This document shows, one piece after another, positions 34,423 to 42,859 of a stretch of DNA of 64,000 nt. The notes under the pieces were generated by a model. That model did not search any database. It had not been told where the DNA came from and saw nothing but the letters and a program-made list of their open reading frames with translations. The stretch is from Aphanocapsa lilacina HA4352-LM1 (GTDB lineage Bacteria > Cyanobacteriota > Cyanobacteriia > Gloeobacterales > Gloeobacteraceae), in assembly GCA_019359725.1 (NCBI GenBank), contig JAHHGR010000005.1, positions 32,067-96,066 of the forward strand. Direction: 5' to 3'. Position 1 is the first letter of the stretch. Each line of letters starts with the position of its first letter. A program made the translations under genes and the position numbers.

Positions 34423-34989
34423 CTAAACTTCGCTGTGCAGTAACTGGTCGCTCAGGCTTGCCAGGACGCGCTTGAAGGGACTGTCGTCATCCAGGCCGCC
34501 GGAGAGGATAAGTGCTCCCTGGATGCGCAGTACCACCTCTTCCGCCCGTCGCCTGGCCTCGGAGGTTTCCACGCCGGCTTCGACCGCCAGCTGCGCAAGA
34601 GCATCCATCAGGGTCTCGAAACTCGCGCGCAACTGTTTTTGAAACAACAGCCGGGATGCGCCGTGCACCAGGGTACCCAATAGACAGGCTTCCCGGCCGT
34701 GGGCGTAGAGGATGTCCAGTGCGGCTATGAACCTCTCCAGCCGCGCTTCGGGGGTGCCTGCTGCCCGTAGTGGGGTAAGCAGGTGCTCTTGTGCCCAGGA
34801 GTCCAGCCGTTCGAGCGCGGCGCGGGCCATGTCTTCTTTGCCTCCCGGAAAGTAATGGTACAGACTGGAGCGGCCCAAACCGACAGCCTTCGACAATTCG
34901 GCAAGCGACGCTCCCTCGAAGCCCTGGCGGCGAAACACCAGCATCAAGCGATCGATGACTTGTTCGCGCGACAGCAATGGAGCAGGCAT
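34423..34989 (-). CDS. TetR family transcriptional regulator
   Basis: 188 aa. N-terminal helix-turn-helix REQVIDRLMLVFRRQGFEGASLAELSKAVGLGRSSLYHYFPGGKEDMARAALERLDSWAQ at about residues 8-67, with the TetR signature SLYHYFPGGKEDM. The helical ligand-binding half resembles the LmrA/YxaF-type (GREACLLGTLVHGASRLLFQKQLRASFETLMDALAQLAVEAGV). It follows the hydrolase gene 69 bp downstream on the same strand; a 14-bp perfect palindrome upstream of the hydrolase (35998-36011) is the likely operator, which would make both genes self-controlled and ligand-induced. Confidence 0.9.
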   Translation of the reverse strand: MPAPLLSREQVIDRLMLVFRRQGFEGASLAELSKAVGLGRSSLYHYFPGGKEDMARAALERLDSWAQEHLLTPLRAAGTPEARLERFIAALDILYAHGREACLLGTLVHGASRLLFQKQLRASFETLMDALAQLAVEAGVETSEARRRAEEVVLRIQGALILSGGLDDDSPFKRVLASLSDQLLHSEV

Positions 34990-35058
34990 GGGGCACCCGG
35001 TAGAGCTGTGCTGGGACGGTTTCCGGCACGGCTGTGTCGATTGTACCGATGACAGGGA

Positions 35059-35925
35059 TCAGGCTACGCGGGGCAGCCGGGTGGCCAGAAAGCGGCGGAT
35101 GAGTTCGGCGATGAGCGCGCTTTCTTCTTCCAGGGCGAAGTGGCCGGTGTTGAGCAGATGGATTTCGGTGTCTTTGAGGTCGCGCTGGAAGGCGAGGGCC
35201 CCGGGCTGGCTGAAGATTGCGTCGTTCTTGCCCCACACGACCAATGTCGGCGGCTGGTGGCGGCGGAAGTATTCCTGCCAGCGCGGATAGAGCGGCGGGT
35301 TGGTCCGGCAGTCATAAAACAGGGCGAGCTGGATCTGCTGGTTGCTGGGCCGATCCAAGGTCGCCTGGTCGGTATTGACCGCATCGAGGCTGACGTGTTG
35401 GGGATTGCGAGCCCCGTTGAAGTACTGCCATTCAGTGGCGCCCCGGGTCAACAAAAAGCGCAGCGCGTCGGCGGTGGTTTCGTTTTTGTCCTGCCAGTAG
35501 GCACGGATCGGTTCCCAGAACTTGGGAAGACCTTCCTCGTAAGCGTTGCCGTTCTGGACAATGAGCGCCCGGATGCGCTCGGGACGGCGCTCGGCGATCC
35601 GAAAACCGATGGGCGCGCCGTAATCCATGACATAAGGGATAAATTGTTCGACGCCGAGGGCCACTAGAAATTTTTCCATCAAGTCGGCAAGCCGCTCGAA
35701 GGTGTACTCGAAGTCATCTACAGAAGGGTTGTCGCTGTTTCCGAACCCCGGGTAGTCGGGGGCAATCAGGTGAAAGTCGTCCGCCAGTTCGCGCATGAGA
35801 TGACGAAACATATGCGAAGAAGAAGGAAAGCCATGCAGCAGCACGATCGTCGGTGCACCGGGCCGTCCCACCTCGCGGTAAAAGATCTTCAGCCCATCGA
35901 CATGGACAGTCTTGTAAGCAATCAT
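35059..35925 (-). CDS. Alpha/beta-fold hydrolase (epoxide hydrolase / haloalkane dehalogenase-like)
   Basis: 288 aa from ATG 35925 (MIAYKTVHVDGLKIFYREVGRPGAPTIVLLHGFPSSSHMFRHLM); the longer ORF runs into the operator and upstream gene. Oxyanion HGFPSSS, nucleophile-elbow region FIPYVMDYGAPIGFRIAERRPERIRALIVQNGNAYEEG, where Asp in MDYGAP replaces Ser as nucleophile (as in epoxide hydrolases and dehalogenases), cap domain, then Asp/His at VWGKNDAIF and NTGHFALEEE. Substrate unknown. Operon with the TetR gene. Confidence 0.87.
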   Translation of the reverse strand: MIAYKTVHVDGLKIFYREVGRPGAPTIVLLHGFPSSSHMFRHLMRELADDFHLIAPDYPGFGNSDNPSVDDFEYTFERLADLMEKFLVALGVEQFIPYVMDYGAPIGFRIAERRPERIRALIVQNGNAYEEGLPKFWEPIRAYWQDKNETTADALRFLLTRGATEWQYFNGARNPQHVSLDAVNTDQATLDRPSNQQIQLALFYDCRTNPPLYPRWQEYFRRHQPPTLVVWGKNDAIFSQPGALAFQRDLKDTEIHLLNTGHFALEEESALIAELIRRFLATRLPRVA

Positions 35926-35997
35926 GTCCGCCTCTGTGTGGTGTGAAATGCTTGCTGTGGCCCTGAGCCCGGCGGGCTTCAGGCACTTCTTTAATAT

Positions 35998-36011
35998 ACC
36001 GAACGTTCGGT
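35998..36011. promoter_or_regulatory. Palindromic operator, likely TetR-type
   Basis: accgaacgttcggt is a perfect 14-bp palindrome, 73 bp upstream of the hydrolase start. Its size and symmetry fit a TetR dimer site, and a tetR gene lies in the same unit. The flanking ttaatata is AT-rich, as expected for a promoter. Confidence 0.65.
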
Positions 36012-36053
36012 GCAATGTCAATAGCGCATCTTTGGGCGGTGGCGACTTTGAGT

Positions 36054-37352
36054 TCACTGCAAATCCGTAGCCCGGATCTCCTGTTCCCAGAGGGGTTTAC
36101 CAAGGGCGTTCCAGCAGCGCAGGCGCAGGCGGGCGTCCGTGGGGCTGCCGCCAAAATCCAGACTGGCGAAATTGGGCTCGGTGACGAAGGTGCCGGGGAC
36201 GGTGATCCGCGCCGGTTGGGCTTCTTTGTAGGCTTTTGAGCTGAGCGGTGAGCAGGTCAGTTCGTATAGCGGGTAGGTGCCCGGCCGCTCGTAGCGCAAC
36301 AGTTCGCTGAAGTGGCGATCGCCGCTCAAGAAGACCACGCCCCGGATGCGGTGCGCCCCCAGCCAGCGCACGAACTCCTCGCGCTCGCGGGCGAACCGGT
36401 TCCAGCCTTCGAAGCGGTTGTCGTCGTTGAACATCTGGTTGCCGCCCGCCACCACCTTGAAGACCCCCCGGGAACTCAATAGCCCCTCTTTGAGCCAGCT
36501 CAGCTGCTTTTCCCCCAGCATCCGCTCCGCCGTGCGGTAGTAGCGATCGTCCAGCAAGAAAAAATCGACGCCGTTGTGCTCGAAGCGGGTGAACACACCA
36601 GGGGTGTCGGGCAGGCCGTAGGTGGGGTTGTCCCAGAAGCGCTGGAACAGGGCAAGGCTCTCCCGCTTGAGGGAATAGCCGCTGTCGGCGTCGTTGGGGC
36701 CGTAGTCGTGGTCGTCCCAGATGGCCCAGTGGTGCGTGCTGCGCAACAGCGGCTGCAAAGCAGCCGCCTGGCGATCTTGTCGGTAGCGGTTGTGCATCGC
36801 CTGGGCTGTGGCCCATTCGCCGGTGATCAACAGCGGCGAGCGCTGGAAGTAGACGTTGTCCCCCAACCAGAGCATCCCATCCGGGCGCAGGCGGGCCATG
36901 CTTGCGAAGATGGGAGTGTCCTTGGTGTAGGCGCACGAACCGGTGAGCATCGTAAAGGGGGCGTAAGTGCCGACCGGGGCCGCTGTGCGCAAGAGCAGCA
37001 CTTCGGAAGTAAGCTGGGGCACGCCGTCGAGCAAGACACGGTAGCCGTAGCGGCGGGACGGTCCCAGTCCATCGATGCGGACGCGGCCGATGCAGTCTTC
37101 GGCGGCGCTCAGAACGTATTCGCTGCTGCGCAGGCGCTTTTGGGGAGCAAGCACATCCCAGTACTCGATATGGAGTTTCGCAGGGGCGCTGCTTTGCAGC
37201 CAGAGGGTAGCACCGTCGGGGCGCAGGCTGCCGGGCATTGGACCGGCAGCCAGAGCGAGCGCAGCCCGGGCGGGCCGAGAGCAGCCACCGCTTACCCAGA
37301 AACCGGAGGCCAATCCCAGCACCACCGAGCGCCGCTTGTACACGCCCCCCAT
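36054..37352 (-). CDS. PhoD-like alkaline phosphatase/phosphodiesterase, Tat-type export
   Basis: 432 aa. N-terminus MGGVYKRRSVVLGLASGFWVSGG has an RR-type signal, then LWLQSSAPAKLHIEYWDVL (the PhoD N-terminal beta-sandwich), and the metallophosphoesterase core: MLTGSCAYTKDTPIFASMARLRPDGMLWLGDNVYFQRS, HHWAIWDDHDYGPNDADSGY, FFLLDDRYYRT and GVVFLSGDRHFSELL. The Asp, Asn and His metal ligands are intact. PhoD releases phosphate from phospho-mono/diesters outside the cytoplasmic membrane. The TetR operator lies in the gap after its stop. Confidence 0.88.
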   Translation of the reverse strand: MGGVYKRRSVVLGLASGFWVSGGCSRPARAALALAAGPMPGSLRPDGATLWLQSSAPAKLHIEYWDVLAPQKRLRSSEYVLSAAEDCIGRVRIDGLGPSRRYGYRVLLDGVPQLTSEVLLLRTAAPVGTYAPFTMLTGSCAYTKDTPIFASMARLRPDGMLWLGDNVYFQRSPLLITGEWATAQAMHNRYRQDRQAAALQPLLRSTHHWAIWDDHDYGPNDADSGYSLKRESLALFQRFWDNPTYGLPDTPGVFTRFEHNGVDFFLLDDRYYRTAERMLGEKQLSWLKEGLLSSRGVFKVVAGGNQMFNDDNRFEGWNRFAREREEFVRWLGAHRIRGVVFLSGDRHFSELLRYERPGTYPLYELTCSPLSSKAYKEAQPARITVPGTFVTEPNFASLDFGGSPTDARLRLRCWNALGKPLWEQEIRATDLQ

Positions 37353-37520
37353 CCCCCTGCACGCCAGACTAGTCGAGGCAATTGTACTGCGGGCGGCATT
37401 TCCTTGCCCGGTGCAGCAAAGATCGCCGACGCTCCAGATACCGGATTTACCCCCGGGGACGGTGGAAGGCCCCGACCACAGCAGGGACGATCGAGTTATA
37501 TGCGCTACACAAGGTGTCTT

Positions 37521-37901
37521 ATGCTTTTTGCGCTACCTGAACGTGTGCTCGCGGTGGCCGGCGGCTCGATGGTGACCCTTGCCTGGCCCACACTTGGCCA
37601 GTTGGAGCGCACCAGCCCGGTGACTCCCCCCGGCTCCCTGGCTACGCCGAACGGCACGCTGCCGGAAATTGTGCCCTGCGGCAAAGACGGCAAACCGATC
37701 GGCAGCAAAGACGACGCGATCGTGGCCGTGCCGACCCCACCTGGCACCCCCCGCGACGAAGGGGCGGTGATCGCCCCTCCTTCCGGCACCCCGGAGGATA
37801 AGGGCGCCGTGATCGCCCCCCCAAAAGAGCCGGATCTCCCTTCCAACCTGCCCCGCTGCACGCCGCAACCGGCCACGAGCACGCCGAAGCAGCCGCGCTA
37901 A
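37521..37901 (+). CDS. Secreted proline-rich repeat protein, copy 1
   Basis: 126 aa from ATG 37521, chosen because it aligns with the equal-length copy 2; ATG 37500 is also in frame. Signal peptide MLFALPERVLAVAGGSMVTLAWPTLG, then QLERTSPVTPPGSLATPNGTLPEIVPCGKDGKPIGSKDDAIVAVPTPPGTPRDEGAVIAPPSGTPEDKGAVIAPPKEPDLPSNLPRCTPQPATSTPKQPR. Two internal units GTPxDxGAVIAPP and two Cys. About 80 bp of upstream DNA is also conserved with copy 2. No known family. Confidence 0.7.
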   Translation: MLFALPERVLAVAGGSMVTLAWPTLGQLERTSPVTPPGSLATPNGTLPEIVPCGKDGKPIGSKDDAIVAVPTPPGTPRDEGAVIAPPSGTPEDKGAVIAPPKEPDLPSNLPRCTPQPATSTPKQPR

Positions 37902-38049
37902 AAGCGATTTTGTTGGTCGTCACACTGTTGAACCTACGCACACCTGAACCGATTTCACGAGCGGATGCTCAGGAGGCTGAAGTCACTGCGGCAGACCCGC
38001 TTTAAGGCTTGAGCGGTGTAGACGCTCACAGCAAGTGCAACCCGCACGG

Positions 38050-38391
38050 TGCCCTCCAGCCTAACCGAACCGCAGGATCTCATCCCGAGTCTGCTCAAAC
38101 GCTTGCTCGCTTCAATTTGGCCGAGCGCCGCGACTGGTTCTGGGGCACCGACATGGGCATCTATTTTGATCCCGAAGAAGCACCGGTGGTCCCGGATGGG
38201 TTTCTGGCCCTCGGTGTGCCGCGGGTCAAAGATGAGAATTTGCGGCGCAGCTACGTGCTATGGGAAGAACAAGTCGTGCCGGTGCTGGTGTTGGAAGTGA
38301 TCTCGCGGGCGCGTCGCACGAGTACCGGCAGAAAAAGCTCGATTATGCCGAACTTGGGGTGCGCTACTATAGCTATCGCCATTTAGGTTAG
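38050..38391 (+). pseudogene. Uma2-family (DUF820) endonuclease-like remnant, frameshifted
   Basis: Three successive frames: PSSLTEPQDLIPSLLKRLLASIWPS, then ARFNLAERRDWFWGTDMGIYFDPEEAPVVPDGFLALGVPRVKDENLRRSYVLWEEQVVPVLVLEVIS (with the conserved Asp and ..EVIS motif) and EYRQKKLDYAELGVRYYSYRHLG. Uma2 proteins are PD-(D/E)XK-like nuclease-fold proteins very common in cyanobacteria. The last catalytic Lys lies after the frameshift; the C-terminal part is cut off at the IS630 remnant. Confidence 0.7.
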
Positions 38392-39121
38392 GACGTAGCC
38401 TGTTGGAGAACGGCATCCATGGCATTGCGCAAATGCCCGCAATCGCCTAACCGTTTGCGAATCCGACTTTTCAACCACGCCCAGCACTTCTCAATGCGGT
38501 TTAGGTCGGGCGAATACGGCGGTAGGTAGATAGAGCACTTGGGCACCGGCCGCCGCAATCAATGCGCCAATCCGGCCGCCGTGATGAAACGTGGCGTTAT
38601 CCAGAATCACCCACGCGCCGGGCTGCAACATTTGGAATCAAGCAGCTCTCCAGCCAAATTTCAAATACGGTGCGATTGCAAGCCCCTTCGACGGTGAACG
38701 GGGCGATCAGCAGCTTTCGGGTCCGGCAGCAGCTTTAGGAATGCCGAGCGTTGCGCCTCATCGCGTTCGCGATAGCCATCGGTCTTTTTTTTCGCGTGAG
38801 GCCAAGCTTGTGCAAGGCCCGCGAAATCGTGCGGCTACTGATTTCTTCATCCCACAGTTGGGCCATCTCGACCTGGGTTTTGTGGCCGTGTTCTTGCACG
38901 AAGGTCCGAAACTTTTCCCAGTCGGTAATTTTGTGACCTTTGTGGGATGTGGGCCTGGGCTTTGCCTGGACATCTCCGGTTTCCGCCTTGCGCTGAAACC
39001 ACAGGTTGATGGTGTTGCGACTGATGTCGAACAACGCGCTGGCTTCGCTTTTCTTCAGACCGTTGAGTTCAATGGCTTGCAGGACTTTCTGGCGCAAGTC
39101 GTAACTATAGGGTTTTGCCAT
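38388..39121 (-). pseudogene. IS630-family transposase remnant
   Basis: Minus-strand start MAKPYSYDLRQKVLQAIELNGLKKSEASALFDISRNTINLWFQRKAETGD at 39121 is the IS630 helix-turn-helix part. The frame ends at 38735; other frames continue TRKLLIAPFTVEGACNRTVFEIWLESCLIP, ILDNATFHHGGRIGALIAAAGAQVLYLP and PYSPDLNRIEKCWAWLKSRIRKRLGDCGHLRNAMDAVLQQATS to a stop at 38388. The region carrying the first catalytic Asp is deleted, and at least two frameshifts are present. No intact terminal repeats were found. Confidence 0.8.
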
Positions 39122-39272
39122 GTGGCCGGTCGCCCAGAGACTACTGGCTATACCTGGCGACTTCGCCTGTGTCGGGCCAGGTCCCACGGTTTATGCTCTC
39201 GAAGATGGGTATGCGCCAATCCCCCCTCCAGCCGGACAAGTCAGGGCAATTTTACTTCAGACGGCCAACCAT

Positions 39273-39795
39273 CTACCCGGGTTTTCTCATGACCTGAAGG
39301 GCACTGAGGTACCAGAGCGGCAGACTGCCGGCAAAGCGGCGGTCGATAGTCTCCTTCAGGCTTTTAAACAAAGTATCCCTGGTTTGCCTATCTAGTTCGA
39401 TGTAGGGAGAGTAGGTGCCAAGGAGGGTCAAATAGTCCTCGGCGCTGTAAGTGGCTTCACACACCGAATGCTCACCGAACAAGTTTGTGAATCTGCCCGA
39501 ATCCATGGCTCCCTGGGCAATCCGCTTGAGGTTCGCTTCCTGCGTAGACTGCTCTTCAAAGGTTGCCAGGGACGGTGCAGACAGGCGGAACACTTCCTGC
39601 AAAATCCGGTGCACTTCGCGCTGGGGTTGGAGCGCCGTATTCCAGAGCAAGATCAAGAAGCTGAGCCAACTCCAAAGCACGGCCAATCAATTCCTGCCCA
39701 TAGCGGGGCCTGGTCCGGTCGTAGGCATCCGCCACGGGAGCGTACCAGTTTTTGCGGTGCTCCAGATCTTTGTTCCCGTACTGGTCAATGGCCAA
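39273..39795 (-). pseudogene. SAM-dependent methyltransferase remnant with the SAM-binding core deleted
   Basis: The N-terminus NWYAPVADAYDRTRPRYGQELIGRALELAQL (39795 to about 39690) is that of a type-11 methyltransferase. Its C-terminus, in another frame, is LILLWNTALQPQREVHRILQEVFRLSAPSLATFEEQSTQEANLKRIAQGAMDSGRFTNLFGEHSVCEATYSAEDYLTLLGTYSPYIELD..RKPG, ending at 39273. The GxGxG and following strands are absent: the two parts are joined by a deletion of about 90 residues plus a frameshift. Confidence 0.7.
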
Positions 39796-39899
39796 ATCCC
39801 GCTACTTTGCTCGTGCAAGGGGGATCTACCCCTGTGGACGGTGGAAGGCGCAATGGCCACCGGAGACGATCGGGTTATGCACGACACATAGGTGTTTTC

Positions 39900-40280
39900 A
39901 TGACTTTTTCGCTTTATTATCGGCTGCTTCCGGTTGTGGGCGGCTTGGTCCTGACTCTCGCCCCGCCGAGTCTCGCCCAGCTGGAGCGCACCAGCCCGGT
40001 GGCGCCTCCCAACTCGCCCGCTACGCCGAACGGCACTCTGCCTGAGATCGTGCCCTGCGGTAAAGACGGCAAACCGATCGGCAGCAAAGACGACAAGATT
40101 GTCGCCGTACCGACGCCGGCCGGCACCCCCCGCGACGAAGGGGCGGTCATTGCCCCTCCCCCCGGCACCCCTGAGGACAAAGGCGCCGTGATTGCCCCCG
40201 AAAAAGAGCCCGGCACTCCGTCCAACCTGCCAAAGTGCACGCCCCAGCCGGCAACGAGCACCCCGGCTCAACCGCGCTAA
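39900..40280 (+). CDS. Secreted proline-rich repeat protein, copy 2
   Basis: 126 aa. MTFSLYYRLLPVVGGLVLTLAPPSLAQLERTSPVAPPNSPATPNGTLPEIVPCGKDGKPIGSKDDKIVAVPTPAGTPRDEGAVIAPPPGTPEDKGAVIAPEKEPGTPSNLPKCTPQPATSTPAQPR, with a signal peptide cleaved near SLA/QLE. About 80% identical by eye to copy 1 from LERTSPV on. The stop overlaps the convergent DUF2808 gene by 4 bp. The upstream leader (ggatctacccctgtggacggtggaaggc) is shared with copy 1. Confidence 0.7.
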   Translation: MTFSLYYRLLPVVGGLVLTLAPPSLAQLERTSPVAPPNSPATPNGTLPEIVPCGKDGKPIGSKDDKIVAVPTPAGTPRDEGAVIAPPPGTPEDKGAVIAPEKEPGTPSNLPKCTPQPATSTPAQPR

Positions 40281-40792
40281 TGGCCCCGACCGCCCGGGGT
40301 ATAAAAACTAATCCGCCCGTAGCTTAGAAACTGGGCGCGCGGCGACGGACCGGCCGGGGCGGCGTTCACATCGAACAAAAACGTACCGCCCCGGCGGGGA
40401 TTGCGCATCGGATAGAACTGCACGGACACGCGGTTACCCGGCCCCACCGGTTGGGCGAAGGTCACCTGCACAGCGTTGCCTTGGACACTGGACTGCACTG
40501 CCACCGGATCGCCGTTGCCGTTGAACGCCTGCACCATGTCCGGCGTGGGCGGACGGATGCCGTTGGGGATGCCGATGAACAGGCTTCCCAATCCCTCGCC
40601 GCTGTCGGTGGGCACCACGACATCAAAGCTGTAGCGGGCAAAGTTGTAGGTCGAACTGTTGTTGTCGGTGGCCGCCCGCGCCAGGGTCGGGAAGCGCTCA
40701 AAAAACGTCTCGCCGCCCGCCACTCCCGCCAGAACCGCAGCCGGAAGTACCAGCATCACCCCAACCAACCCGGCTACAAACGCTTTCAACAT
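40277..40792 (-). CDS. DUF2808 family exported protein
   Basis: 171 aa. Signal peptide MLKAFVAGLVGVMLVLPAAVLAG, then a beta-rich domain: FFERFPTLARAATDNNSSTYNFARYSFDVVVPTDSGEGLGSLFIGIPNGIRPPTPDMVQAFNGNGDPVAVQSSVQGNAVQVTFAQPVGPGNRVSVQFYPMRNPRRGGTFLFDVNAAPAG. The pattern fits DUF2808, a family of unknown function nearly confined to cyanobacteria. Start overlaps the stop of the upstream Rieske gene by 7 bp, so both are co-transcribed. Confidence 0.75.
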   Translation of the reverse strand: MLKAFVAGLVGVMLVLPAAVLAGVAGGETFFERFPTLARAATDNNSSTYNFARYSFDVVVPTDSGEGLGSLFIGIPNGIRPPTPDMVQAFNGNGDPVAVQSSVQGNAVQVTFAQPVGPGNRVSVQFYPMRNPRRGGTFLFDVNAAPAGPSPRAQFLSYGRISFYTPGGRGH

Positions 40793-41103
40793 ACCCAGAC
40801 GTACAACTCACCTGCTTCGATGGTAACCGGGTAGGCCCGCGTGTCGAACCCGCTGCGGTCGCAGCGGCCGGTGGCCGGGTCAAATAAAAAGTGATGCCAG
40901 GGACAACTCACCCACATCTGGCCAGCTTCAAAGACCGGTTTGCCGTCCACCAGGGGAGCTGCCTTATGAGGGCAAAGATTGTCGAGGGCACAGAAGCGCC
41001 CCGCAATGTTGAACACAGTAATCTGCCGGTCCCGCCACTCGAAGACCACCGGTGTTTCGGGGGTCACGAGCGCTGCCGACCCCGCCCAGACTTTGTTTTG
41101 CAT
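40786..41103 (-). CDS. Rieske [2Fe-2S] domain protein
   Basis: 105 aa from ATG 41103 (MQNKVWAGSAALVTPETPVVFEWRDRQITVFNIAGRFCALDNLCPHKAAPLVDG); 41118 is an alternative. Both cluster motifs are present: CPHKAA (CxH) and CPWHHFLFDPATGRC (CxxH). It is a stand-alone ferredoxin of the NirD/BphF type and would carry electrons to an oxygenase or reductase not identified here. Followed at once by the DUF2808 gene. Confidence 0.85.
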   Translation of the reverse strand: MQNKVWAGSAALVTPETPVVFEWRDRQITVFNIAGRFCALDNLCPHKAAPLVDGKPVFEAGQMWVSCPWHHFLFDPATGRCDRSGFDTRAYPVTIEAGELYVWVC

Positions 41104-41229
41104 GCCAGTCGCCTTCACGCTCCAGCCCCATTATTTCAGCCTAAAAGCCGAACCGCCCACAGGCATTCGCCCCGCGGGCGGTTCGGTCGGAGCGCGGTCG
41201 TCAGGATGCGGAGACTAAGACTAATGGAT

Positions 41230-41976
41230 TTATTTTTCGGTGCGCAGTTGGGCCGAGGCGGGAGTGCCCTCCGTTTCCTCGCCGGGTTCGTCGAGAAAAG
41301 CGTGGTAGAAAAGACCCGCCAGGGCCGCTCCGACAATCGGAGCAAGCCAGAAAAGCCACAATTCGGCAATCGCCCAATCGCCCACGAACAACGCCGGGCC
41401 GGTACTGCGGGCCGGGTTGACCGAGGTGTTGGTGACCGGGATGCTGATCAGGTGAATCAGCGTCAGGCTCAAACCGATGGCAATAGGAGCAAATCCCTTG
41501 GGGGCGCGACGGTCGGTGGAACCGAGGATGATCATCAAGAACATGAAGGTCATCACTACTTCGCAGACAAGGCAGGCAAGCAACGTGTAGCCGCCCGGCG
41601 AATGGAGGCCGTAGCCGTTGGAGGCGAAGCCGCCGCTCAGGCTGAAGCCGGCTTTGCCGCTGGCGATTAGATAGAGCACCCCGGCTCCGGCGATCCCGGC
41701 CAATACCTGGGCGGCGATGTAGGGCAACAGCTCGGTGGCCGGGAAGCGCTTGGCCGCCCAAAGTCCGATCGATACCGCCGGATTGATGTGGCAACCCGAG
41801 ATGTGGCCAATGGCAAAGGCCATCGTCAAAAGCGTCAGACCAAACGCCAGCGACACCCCGGCAAACCCGATACCCAGATTCGGAAAGGCCGCCGCGAGCA
41901 CGGCGGCACCGCAACCTCCCAGAACCAGCCAAAAAGTTCCGATGAACTCGGCTACGGAACGCTTGACAAGTGACAT
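41230..41976 (-). CDS. aqpZ: Aquaporin Z
   Basis: 248 aa six-helix major intrinsic protein. Two NPA boxes: [17 protein letters not shown] and [20 protein letters not shown]. The selectivity-filter residues His ([11 protein letters not shown]) and Arg after the second NPA, with small Thr in the pore, indicate a water-specific channel rather than a glycerol facilitator. The C-terminus carries an unusual 25-residue polar tail ([20 protein letters not shown]). An IS30 remnant lies 40 bp upstream of the start, and may have displaced the native promoter. Confidence 0.95.
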   Translation of the reverse strand: MSLVKRSVAEFIGTFWLVLGGCGAAVLAAAFPNLGIGFAGVSLAFGLTLLTMAFAIGHISGCHINPAVSIGLWAAKRFPATELLPYIAAQVLAGIAGAGVLYLIASGKAGFSLSGGFASNGYGLHSPGGYTLLACLVCEVVMTFMFLMIILGSTDRRAPKGFAPIAIGLSLTLIHLISIPVTNTSVNPARSTGPALFVGDWAIAELWLFWLAPIVGAALAGLFYHAFLDEPGEETEGTPASAQLRTEK

Positions 41977-42016
41977 GTCTATAACCCGCTTTGAAAAATC
42001 GGTAGTGGTATCCTAT

Positions 42017-42364
42017 CAAAAAAGTCAAAAGCCGGGTGAATAGCTGAAGCCGCTGGCTGAGAACCAGGTGAAGACCCTGACATTTGACAACGGCAAGGAA
42101 TTTAGCGAGCACGAGAAGCTGAGCGAAGCAGTTGGAGCAGCGTGCTACTTTGCGAAGCCATATCACTGTTGGGAGCGGGGATTGAACGAGCATACGAATG
42201 GAATGCTGCGTCAATTTTTTCCAAAAAAGAGAGATTTTTTGATTGGGAAGCCTGAGCCGTTGCAGCAGGCGGTAGATTTGCTGAATGACCGGCCGAGAAA
42301 AGCGCTTGGTTATCGGACACCTCGGGAGGTATTCTTGGGTGAGTCAGGCCCTGTTGCACTTTAA
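42017..42364 (+). pseudogene. IS30-family transposase, C-terminal remnant
   Basis: KKVKSR, an in-frame stop, then with a shift LKPLAENQVKTLTFDNGKEFSEHEKLSEAVGAACYFAKPYHCWERGLNEHTNGMLRQFFPKKRDFLIGKPEPLQQAVDLLNDRPRKALGYRTPREVF. This holds the second Asp (FDNG) and Glu (NEHTNG) of the IS30 DDE core. The N-terminal two-thirds is absent; the right end is followed by tgttgcactttaaa, likely the IS inverted repeat. Confidence 0.75.
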
Positions 42365-42566
42365 ACTTGAATGGGCCCAGCTATTCTCCTATGCAAAGCC
42401 TAGAGAGCAGAGCTTGGCAGCCATTCGACTACTGGAATCCGATACCCAAAGTGCGCCCAAATTCGCTCAATTTCGCCTAAATTAAGCACAGGCGTTCACA
42501 TATGAAAGTTTTCGTGGTGCTTTTGGGCAGAAGCTGGAAGTCGCTTGGGGGGAGGTTTTGGGCTTA

Positions 42567-42638
42567 AGCCGATGGCGAGATTCGAACTCGCGACCGTTCG
42601 ATTACGAATCGAATGCGCTACCACTGCGCCACATCGGC
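42567..42638 (-). tRNA. tRNA-Thr (CGT)
   Basis: On the minus strand: GCCGATG-TG-GCGCAGTGGTAGCGC-A-TTCGATTCGTAATCGAA-..-GCGAGTTCGAATCTCGC-CATCGGC. All stems pair; the anticodon loop TTCGTAA reads CGT. No CCA is encoded (followed by TTAAG). Confidence 0.93.
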
Positions 42639-42859
42639 ACGTCGCTGATCATAACCCATCCAGGCAGCACCGATCTATGCCCGCCTCGACAGGGGCCATA
42701 GGGCAAGCGGACTACATGTCATTTGTCAAGGGCTTTTTGTATTACACAAATACACTGAAAACTGTTTGTAATTAATGCGGCCTTAACGGGAGATTATTCG
42801 GGAATTTACGCAGGCGGTTTACCGTGCTATAGCAACCCATGCGAGGCGTAATTTACACC

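Noticed and set aside
36097-37362. 421-aa minus-strand ORF
   Set aside because: Alternative frame of the PhoD-like gene, Arg/Pro-rich without motifs.
37902-38049. Possible relation to 34300-34400 (actgcggcag..gagcggt)
   Set aside because: Short, gapped similarity by eye, not enough to call a repeat.
42285-42485. 66-aa ORF after the IS30 remnant
   Set aside because: Overlaps the transposase remnant and continues through its end; no RBS or family.
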